Positions 1 through 4,280 of a DNA stretch of 6,131 nt are shown here, one piece after another; the first letter of the stretch is position 1; the number at the start of each line of letters is the position of its first letter. The DNA comes from an uncultured Bacilli bacterium. GTDB taxonomy: Bacteria; Bacillota_I; Bacilli_A; RF39; UBA660. The stretch is taken from the NCBI GenBank assembly GCA_904502155.1, contig CAJGDV010000075.1:1-6131 (forward strand), written 5' to 3'. The translations under genes were made by a program, and so were the position numbers. The notes beneath the pieces are model-generated. The model saw nothing but the letters and a program-made list of their open reading frames with translations, was not told the DNA's origin and did not search any database.

Positions 1-1
1 A

Positions 2-424
2 TTAGATTTTATCAAAACATATATCGATGATTTAGATAAAGTAAGAAAAACAATAATAGGACTTGAAATAAAAATTGATGAATTAATAGAAGAAAATGAA
101 GATGTTAATGATCCACTTGATTATGCTATGAATAATAATATGATCAAAGAATTAGAAAAAACAAAAAAAACATTTTTAGAAATGAAAAACTTACTGATGG
201 GGCAATTAAATAATGTAGTAAATCATCTAAAAACAACAAATATGGATAAATATTTAATTGATCAATTAGAATGCCTTGCAAAAGGTGAATATTATGTTGA
301 ACAATCAAATGAAATAGCACAAAAAAAAGATTATGTGGTAAATTATAATGAATTACTTGCTAAAAATGCTAAAACAAAAACTAAAATGTTAGGCGAAGAT
401 TATAAGAATATTAAAAGAAGATAA
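2..424 (+). CDS. 3' part of a helical, charged protein of unknown function (5' truncated by the window)
   Basis: The reading frame is open from base 2 to the TAA at 422-424, giving 140 visible residues. The first in-frame ATG is at 128, but there is no Shine-Dalgarno sequence before it and the frame continues upstream with the same Lys/Glu/Asp/Ile/Leu composition. The gene therefore almost certainly starts before the window. The visible part is highly charged, lacks hydrophobic membrane-length segments, and has stretches of alternating Leu/Ile and Lys/Glu that suggest long alpha helices, possibly coiled coil, around visible residues 1-35 and 45-80. There is one Cys in the visible part and no recognisable catalytic motif. 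The C-terminus is basic (ends Ile-Lys-Arg-Arg), and these last codons form the 5' arm of the palindrome that follows. I do not recognise the family. The reading frame is well supported; the function is unknown. Confidence 0.75.
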   Translation, partial: LDFIKTYIDDLDKVRKTIIGLEIKIDELIEENEDVNDPLDYAMNNNMIKELEKTKKTFLEMKNLLMGQLNNVVNHLKTTNMDKYLIDQLECLAKGEYYVEQSNEIAQKKDYVVNYNELLAKNAKTKTKMLGEDYKNIKRR

Positions 425-439
425 TTATCTTCTTTTAAT
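410..439 (+). terminator. 30-bp perfect palindrome, probable intrinsic terminator overlapping the stop codon
   Basis: Positions 410-424 and 425-439 are perfect reverse complements (arm ATTAAAAGAAGATAA). As RNA this could fold into a stem of about 13 bp with an AATT loop. The stop codon TAA (422-424) lies at the centre, and the last four sense codons are in the 5' arm. The T-run is weak: TTTT at 433-436 is part of the stem, followed by AATTT. It sits directly between a gene end and a consensus promoter, which favours a terminator. A protein-binding palindrome cannot be excluded. Confidence 0.65.
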
Positions 440-467
440 TTGACAAAAAAACTATGTATGATAAAAT
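440..467 (+). promoter_or_regulatory. Sigma-70/SigA-type promoter for the 195-residue gene
   Basis: A perfect -35 TTGACA at 440-445 is followed after 16 bp by TAAAAT at 462-467. TG at 459-460 adds an extended -10 element (TGnTAAAAT). Transcription would begin near 474, leaving a leader of about 20 nt before the ATG at 494. The -35 starts one base after the palindrome that ends the preceding gene. Confidence 0.75.
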
Positions 468-493
468 ACTTATCATGAAATGGGGAAAAAGAT

Positions 494-1081
494 ATGGCAT
501 ATACAATAAAAGAAATTAAAAAAATATATGAAAATAAATTTAATGAAATAAATAAAAATATTGAATTTTATGGAAACATAGATAGAAATCAAGTTGTTGA
601 ACATAATATAGATACTTTTGATTATATTAATGAACAAGTAGATGTTTTAGATGACGATAAAATAAGAGTTGAATATGAATTTAATAATAATATGTTATTA
701 GTTACTGTATATACTAATGATAAAACATATTCATATAATTTTAATTGTGATAATTGTGATATTAAAAAAGGTGATTTATTATTAGGTCAAACGGGTAGAG
801 TATATTTAAATATGTTTGTTAAAAATCAATTAGTTAATGAAATAAATAATATTAAAATTGCAAATAATATAAAATTGAATGTTGTTAATAGTAATAAAGC
901 TTTATTTACAAAAGAACACAATTATATTGGTGGATTTGATATAAATATTAAGAAAAATGAGGAAATAATTTCAATTTCTAAGAATATGGAAAAAATAGAA
1001 ATTAATGAAAATGAAATTCCAAACTGGGTAAAAGAAGAATTATCAAAAAATAAAATGAGAAAAATATTTAGAAGAAGATAA
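494..1081 (+). CDS. Unrecognised 195-residue soluble protein with Asn-rich composition and a basic C-terminal tail
   Basis: The ATG at 494 is preceded by a modest Shine-Dalgarno element, GGGG at 482-485 with 8-nt spacing, and lies about 20 nt downstream of a good promoter. The protein has no signal peptide and no membrane segment. Residues 1-22 look helical and are Lys/Glu/Ile rich. Residues about 57-115 have alternating hydrophobic patterns suggesting beta strands and contain a single CxxC (C85, C88). Residues about 140-172 again look beta-rich, and the last 20 or so residues are helical and basic, ending Arg-Arg-Arg. One CxxC could be a redox pair or half a metal site, but nothing else supports either. 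The gene is transcribed alone between its own promoter and terminator, so context gives no clue to its role. I do not recognise a family. The gene is well supported as coding by length, promoter, ribosome site and terminator. Confidence 0.8.
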   Translation: MAYTIKEIKKIYENKFNEINKNIEFYGNIDRNQVVEHNIDTFDYINEQVDVLDDDKIRVEYEFNNNMLLVTVYTNDKTYSYNFNCDNCDIKKGDLLLGQTGRVYLNMFVKNQLVNEINNIKIANNIKLNVVNSNKALFTKEHNYIGGFDINIKKNEEIISISKNMEKIEINENEIPNWVKEELSKNKMRKIFRRR

Positions 1082-1094
1082 TTCTTCTTTTTTT
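1070..1094 (+). terminator. Intrinsic terminator containing the stop codon of the 195-residue gene
   Basis: AGAAGAAGA (1070-1078) can pair with TCTTCTTTT (1083-1091) around a TAAT loop: nine pairs including one G-U. A run of T continues to 1094. An alternative register pairs 1070-1076 with 1082-1088. The TAA stop at 1079-1081 lies in the loop, and the Arg-Arg-Arg codons form the 5' arm. The stem is A/T-rich and so individually modest, but its position and T-run fit an intrinsic terminator. Confidence 0.75.
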
Positions 1095-1107
1095 GTTAAA
1101 CAAGTTA

Positions 1108-1116
1108 TGCTATAAT
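1108..1116 (+). promoter_or_regulatory. Extended -10 promoter of the five-gene operon
   Basis: TGCTATAAT is a perfect TGn-TATAAT extended -10 element. No good -35 is present at normal spacing: that region (about 1088-1094) is the T-run of the preceding terminator, and TTGTTA at 1093-1098 would leave only 12 bp. Extended -10 promoters are known to work with a poor -35. The predicted start near 1123 gives a leader of about 27 nt containing the AGGAGG ribosome binding site (1138-1143). Confidence 0.7.
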
Positions 1117-1149
1117 CAATATGTAATAATATACAACAGGAGGTAACAT

Positions 1150-2541
1150 ATGTATGATGTAGTAATAGTTGGAGCCGGACCAGCAGGTTTATTTTCAGCT
1201 TATGAACTTATAACAAAAAATAAGGATTTAAAAATTGTAATTTTAGATAAAGGACGTTTTGCTAAAAATAGAGTATGTCCTATGAATAAAACAAAAGGAG
1301 AATGTATCAATTGTAAACCATGTGCAATATTATCAGGATATGGTGGAGCTGGAACATTTTCAGATGGAAAATTAAATTTTATTCCAAAATTAGGTAAATC
1401 TGATTTATTTAAATATATGAGTATTAGCGATGCTAATAAATTAATTGATGATACAGAACTAATTTTTAACAAATTTGAAATGGATGCTGATATATATCCA
1501 ACTAATATGGATGAAGCGTTAAAAATAAAAGAACAAATTGCTAAAGTAGGGGCTAATTTATTAATAATTAAACAAAAACATTTAGGAAGTGATATGCTAC
1601 CTACATATATTCAAAATTTTACAAACTTCTTAAAAAAAGAAGGAGTAGAAATAAAAGAAAATACTGATGTAATTGATATTAATGACCTTAAAGGTTCTTA
1701 TGAAGTTACATATAAAAAAGGTAAAAAAGAAGAAAAAATTAATAGTAAATATGTTGTAGTAGCACCAGGTAGAACAGGTGCTAAATGGGTACAAGAATTA
1801 GCAGATAAATATGAAATACCATATACTTCACAAAGTATTGAAATAGGGGTTAGAGTTGAAGTTAGAAAAGAAATTTTAAAACAAATAACAGATGTTATTT
1901 ATGATCCAACTATTTTCATTAAGACATCAACTTATAATGATCAAATAAGAACATTCTGTACTAATCCAGGTGGATTTGTGGCAAAAGAAAATTATAATGG
2001 TTATATTTGTGTTAATGGACATGCTTTAAAAGAAACTAAATCTGATAATTCTAATTTCGCATTTATTTCTAAAGTTAATTTAACTTATCCAGTTACAAAT
2101 ACTCGTGAATATGGTGAGTCAATTGCTAAAATTGCGAATACTTTAGGTGGTGGAAAACCTATCATCCAATCATTACGTGATTTAAGACAAGGTAGAAGAT
2201 CTACTATGCCAAGAATTAATAAAGGTTTTATTGAACCAACTTTAAAAGATGTTGTTGCAGGTGATTTAGCACTTGTACTACCTCATCGAATTATTAAAAA
2301 TATTTTAGAAGGTTTAGAAACTTTAGATAAAATTATTCCTGGTGTTAATAATGGTGAAACTTTATTATATGGACCAGAAATAAAATTCTTTAGTAATGAG
2401 ATAACAACTGATAATAATTTTAAACTTGAAAATCATAATATTTATTTTATTGGTGATGGTGCTGGTAAAGCTGGAAACATTGTTGTTGCCGCTGCAACAG
2501 GACTTGTTGCTAGTAGAGATATTTTAAATAGGGAAAAATAA
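1150..2541 (+). CDS. FAD-dependent oxidoreductase of the COG2509 type (uncharacterised NAD(FAD)-utilising dehydrogenase family)
   Basis: This 463-residue cytosolic flavoprotein opens with a Rossmann dinucleotide site: GAGPAG at residues 8-13, with D33 ending the second beta strand, the usual partner of the FAD ribose. A Cys cluster follows, C43-x8-C52-x2-C55-x2-C58, and then GYGGAGTFSDGKL (63-75), a stretch I associate with COG2509 proteins. RTFCTNPGGFV (267-277) and the C-terminal FAD segment IGDGAGKAGNIVVAA (434-448) also fit that family and its usual length. The substrate and electron acceptor are not established; the four Cys could bind iron-sulfur or zinc, which is inference. The start is fixed by AGGAGG six nt upstream of the ATG. 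It is the first gene of the operon, and its TAA overlaps the rnhB ATG by one base (TAATG). A flavin oxidoreductase is near certain; the precise reaction is unknown. Confidence 0.88.
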   Translation: MYDVVIVGAGPAGLFSAYELITKNKDLKIVILDKGRFAKNRVCPMNKTKGECINCKPCAILSGYGGAGTFSDGKLNFIPKLGKSDLFKYMSISDANKLIDDTELIFNKFEMDADIYPTNMDEALKIKEQIAKVGANLLIIKQKHLGSDMLPTYIQNFTNFLKKEGVEIKENTDVIDINDLKGSYEVTYKKGKKEEKINSKYVVVAPGRTGAKWVQELADKYEIPYTSQSIEIGVRVEVRKEILKQITDVIYDPTIFIKTSTYNDQIRTFCTNPGGFVAKENYNGYICVNGHALKETKSDNSNFAFISKVNLTYPVTNTREYGESIAKIANTLGGGKPIIQSLRDLRQGRRSTMPRINKGFIEPTLKDVVAGDLALVLPHRIIKNILEGLETLDKIIPGVNNGETLLYGPEIKFFSNEITTDNNFKLENHNIYFIGDGAGKAGNIVVAAATGLVASRDILNREK

Positions 2542-3173
2542 TGGATTTATATGCTTATGAAGAAGCCTTATATAATGATGGTATAAATTATATAGGTGGA
2601 GTAGATGAAGTAGGGAGAGGACCTTTAATTGGCCCAGTTGTGGCATGTTGTTGTGTTCTTCCAAAAGGTTTTTATTTAGAAGGTCTTACTGATTCAAAAA
2701 AATTAACTGAAAAAAAACGTGAACAGTTTTCAAAATATATTAAAGAAAATTGTGTTGCATATGCACTTGGTATTGTAAGTCCTGAAGAAATCGATCAAAT
2801 AAATATTTATGAAGCAAGTAGAAAAGCAATGATGATTGCTATAAGTGAAGTTAGAAAACAAATTAACTTAGAACATGTTTTAGTTGATGCTATGCCTTTA
2901 CCAGATTTAGATGTACCATCTACATCAATTATTAAAGGTGATAGTAAAAGTGTTTCGATAGCAGCTGCTAGTGTCATAGCTAAAGTTACAAGAGATGACA
3001 TGATGATAGAACTTGATAAAAAATACCCAATGTATGGTTTTAAAAGTCATAAGGGTTATCCAACAAAAAAACATATTGAAGCTTTAAATGAATATGGATT
3101 AATTGATGGATACCGAAAAACATATGGACCTATAAAAAAATTATTAGGAAGTGATTTAGATGTTTCAAAATAA
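2541..3173 (+). CDS. rnhB: Ribonuclease HII
   Basis: RNase HII is an endonuclease that cuts the RNA strand of RNA-DNA hybrids, including single ribonucleotides misincorporated in chromosomal DNA, using two divalent metal ions. The 210-residue length is normal for the bacterial enzyme. The signature VDEVGRGPLIGPVVA starts at residue 21 and supplies the first two acidic residues (D22, E23) and the GRG motif (25-27) that contacts the ribonucleotide junction. The remaining catalytic residues are D116 (VLVDAMP) and D134 (IKGDSKS); their spacing of 18 matches known bacterial enzymes. SIAAASVIAKVTRD (139-152) and the junction-sensing Tyr region YGFKSHKGYPTKKH (165-178) are intact. Three consecutive Cys (36-38) in the second strand are unusual but not in a catalytic position. 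Translation is probably coupled to the upstream flavoprotein: the ATG shares a base with that gene's stop, and only a weak AGGG (2530-2533) precedes it. Its 3' end overlaps the next gene by 14 nt. Confidence 0.97.
   Translation: MDLYAYEEALYNDGINYIGGVDEVGRGPLIGPVVACCCVLPKGFYLEGLTDSKKLTEKKREQFSKYIKENCVAYALGIVSPEEIDQINIYEASRKAMMIAISEVRKQINLEHVLVDAMPLPDLDVPSTSIIKGDSKSVSIAAASVIAKVTRDDMMIELDKKYPMYGFKSHKGYPTKKHIEALNEYGLIDGYRKTYGPIKKLLGSDLDVSK
3146..3155 (+). promoter_or_regulatory. Ribosome binding site inside the 3' end of rnhB
   Basis: AGGAAGTGAT closely matches the anti-Shine-Dalgarno complement AGGAGGTGAT and sits 4 nt before the ATG at 3160. It falls within the rnhB coding sequence. It therefore decides the start of the following small gene and supports that this overlapping frame is translated rather than a chance open frame. 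Confidence 0.75.
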
Positions 3174-3381
3174 AAACTTTAATACTCCAGGGGGTAACTC
3201 AGTAGGAGCTCAAATGGGAAAGATTACAAAAAACTTTATTGACACCAATAAAAAAATGGAAGTTAATAATGATGATTTTAAATTAAATAACAACATGATA
3301 AATAATAATTTAAATAGTAATGGAAATAATAGTGCAGGAAATAATAATTTTTTAAATCCTAACAATATGAAAAGAGGTTAA
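3160..3381 (+). CDS. Small Asn-rich protein of unknown function (73 residues)
   Basis: The start is supported by a strong ribosome binding site within the end of rnhB, and the gene fits into the operon with a 14-nt overlap upstream and a 3-nt gap downstream. The protein is about one third Asn (24 of 73 residues), concentrated in residues 36-69 as short Asn runs broken by Leu, Met, Ser, Gly and Phe. The N-terminal third is less repetitive and contains GAQMGKITKNF (16-26). There is no Cys, Trp, signal peptide or membrane segment, so most of it is probably disordered. High A+T content favours Asn codons (AAT/AAC), so the composition alone says little about function. It may be distantly related to the next gene, since both are short, follow a similar F-x-N opening and contain AQM followed by Lys residues, but this is weak. 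Family not recognised; coding status rests on signals and spacing. Confidence 0.7.
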   Translation: MFQNKNFNTPGGNSVGAQMGKITKNFIDTNKKMEVNNDDFKLNNNMINNNLNSNGNNSAGNNNFLNPNNMKRG

Positions 3382-3384
3382 TTT

Positions 3385-3624
3385 ATGAATTTTAGTAAAA
3401 ATCCATTTATAAATACAGGGGAGACTAAAATAGCAACAAATTTATGCAAGGTTAATAATGATGGTGGTAGCCAAAGTTTAGCAAATATCAGAGCACAAAT
3501 GAAAAGCGCTAAAGATAATCGTAAATTAGATTATATGGATAAGGGATCTAAAAATAATAACAATCGTAATATGACACCACAAGAAAAAATGAATAACATA
3601 AAAGAAATGCAAAGGTATAAATAA
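3385..3624 (+). CDS. Small basic Asn/Lys-rich protein of unknown function (79 residues)
   Basis: The ATG at 3385 follows AGAGGT (3373-3378) by 6 nt. That site lies in the last codons of the preceding gene, whose stop is 3 nt upstream. The stop TAA at 3622-3624 overlaps the ATG of the next gene by one base, so the frame is locked into a translationally coupled operon. The protein is hydrophilic and basic, with one Cys (C21) and no signal peptide or membrane segment. Residues 29-50 (SQSLANIRAQMKSAKDNRKLDY) and 63-77 look like amphipathic helices separated by an Asn-rich linker (57-62). Such a layout would suit a small nucleic-acid- or protein-binding factor, but this is speculation. I do not recognise the family. 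The two-helix pattern makes it look more like a folded protein than its Asn-rich neighbour. Confidence 0.75.
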   Translation: MNFSKNPFINTGETKIATNLCKVNNDGGSQSLANIRAQMKSAKDNRKLDYMDKGSKNNNNRNMTPQEKMNNIKEMQRYK

Positions 3625-4127
3625 TGAAAATTGATACATTAGTATTAGGTTTTTTAGATACCAATTGTTATATATTAACAAAAAATGATAAATGTATTGT
3701 TATTGATCCTGCAGCAGAATATAAGAAAATAAGTGCTAAATTAAAAGGTAAAGAATTAGTAGGTGTATTAGTAACTCATCATCATCCAGATCATATTGGT
3801 GCATTAAAAGATATACAAAAAAAGGCAAAAGTATTTGATTTAAAAGAAGGAAATCATCGTATTGGTCCTTTCCATTTTGAAGTAATTGATACAAAAGGAC
3901 ATACAAATGATTCAAAAACTTATTATTTTAAAAAAGATAATGTTATGTTTACTGGAGACTTTCTATTTAAAGATACAATCGGAAGAACTGATCTTCCAAC
4001 AGGTGATATGAGAGAAATGAAAAAATCAATTGAAATTATAAAAAAATATCCTGATTGTATAATATATCCAGGACATGGTGAAAGTACAACATTAAATTAT
4101 GAAAAAGAAAACAATATCTATTTTTAG
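3624..4127 (+). CDS. Metallo-beta-lactamase-fold hydrolase, glyoxalase II-like (YqgX/YcbL type)
   Basis: This 167-residue cytosolic protein carries the complete metal site of the superfamily: HHHPDH gives H52-x-H54-x-D56-H57, followed by H93 (KGHT), D112 (TGD) and H151 (PGHG), which together bind two metal ions. LGFLDTNCYIL at the N-terminus, LFKDTIGRTDLPTGD (114-128) and the ending GHGESTTLNYEKENN resemble the short glyoxalase II-like group (B. subtilis YqgX, Salmonella YcbL). These lack the long C-terminal substrate domain of classical GloB. The expected activity is hydrolysis of a thioester such as S-lactoylglutathione or a related thiol conjugate; the true substrate is not visible from sequence. 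The start has AAAGGT (3611-3616) 7 nt upstream and overlaps the previous stop (TAATG). It is the last gene of the operon, and its TAG stop lies in the terminator stem. Confidence 0.92.
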   Translation: MKIDTLVLGFLDTNCYILTKNDKCIVIDPAAEYKKISAKLKGKELVGVLVTHHHPDHIGALKDIQKKAKVFDLKEGNHRIGPFHFEVIDTKGHTNDSKTYYFKKDNVMFTGDFLFKDTIGRTDLPTGDMREMKKSIEIIKKYPDCIIYPGHGESTTLNYEKENNIYF

Positions 4128-4138
4128 ATATTGTTTTT
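4107..4138 (+). terminator. Intrinsic terminator of the five-gene operon, with the TAG stop in the stem
   Basis: AAAACAATATCTA (4108-4120) and TAGATATTGTTTT (4125-4137) pair perfectly over 13 bp around a TTTT loop. A G-T wobble at 4107/4138 extends the stem. The T-run TTTTT spans 4134-4138, followed by GTTT. The stop codon TAG (4125-4127) is the first part of the 3' arm, and the last four sense codons plus part of the fifth supply the 5' arm. Confidence 0.88.
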
Positions 4139-4146
4139 GTTTGGAA

Positions 4147-4190
4147 AACAATACCCTGAAAACTGAGCAAAAGGTTTGCCTTCCTTGGAT
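4147..4190 (+). other. G+C-richer intergenic segment resembling the boxA-like sequence of rRNA leaders/spacers
   Basis: Between the operon terminator and the lepA promoter, a segment with roughly half G+C (4154-4188) interrupts very A+T-rich DNA. It contains CCCTGAAAACTGAGCAAAA (4154-4172), which resembles the CTTTGAAAACTGAAC-type sequence found in Bacillus/Staphylococcus rRNA leaders and 16S-23S spacers (from memory). Short hairpins are possible, such as GCAAA (4167-4171) with TTTGC (4175-4179), or AAGG (4171-4174) with CCTT (4179-4182). No rRNA or tRNA gene is adjacent, and no open frame fits. It lies upstream of the predicted lepA transcription start, so it is not obviously a lepA leader. 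Its identity is unresolved. Confidence 0.35.
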
Positions 4191-4215
4191 AATATTTTAC
4201 CTTAATAAAAATAAA

Positions 4216-4257
4216 AAGTAAATATTAAAATTTTACTTAAAGTATGTTATAATACTT
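4216..4257 (+). repeat. Short inverted repeats around the lepA promoter, possible operator
   Basis: AAGTAAA (4216-4222) is the exact reverse complement of TTTACTT (4232-4238), flanking the weak -35. AAGTAT (4240-4245) is the reverse complement of ATACTT (4252-4257), flanking the -10. Four AAGTA/TACTT half-sites in 42 bp could bind a regulator. In DNA this A+T-rich, such short repeats are also likely by chance. Confidence 0.3.
4225..4253 (+). promoter_or_regulatory. SigA-type promoter of lepA
   Basis: A perfect TATAAT at 4248-4253 is preceded by TGT (4245-4247), forming an extended -10 element. TTAAAA at 4225-4230 matches the -35 consensus at four of six positions with 17-bp spacing. Transcription would start near 4260, leaving about 20 nt of leader with the ribosome site AAAAAGGTGAT (4267-4277). 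Confidence 0.75.
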
Positions 4258-4280
4258 ATGAATTTGAAAAAGGTGATTAA

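Noticed and set aside
128..424. Start of a complete 98-residue gene at the ATG at 128
   Set aside because: The frame is open back to base 2 with the same composition and no Shine-Dalgarno sequence precedes this ATG, so it is an internal Met of a truncated gene.
1093..1098. TTGTTA as the -35 of the operon promoter
   Set aside because: Spacing to TATAAT is only 12 bp, too short; the TG-extended -10 explains the promoter better.
1200..1472. 90-codon open frame on the minus strand
   Set aside because: It lies wholly within the flavoprotein gene, whose motifs are intact, and I see no separate ribosome site or promoter for it. It is a shadow frame.
2807..3001. 64-codon open frame on the minus strand with a hydrophobic translation
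   Set aside because: It is antisense to the catalytic core of rnhB; the hydrophobic look comes from the complement of Ala/Ile/Ser-rich rnhB codons.
4128..4280. A hidden small gene, tRNA or riboswitch in the longest intergenic gap
   Set aside because: No open frame with a ribosome site fits and no cloverleaf or known riboswitch core is seen; only the boxA-like segment and the lepA promoter are supportable.
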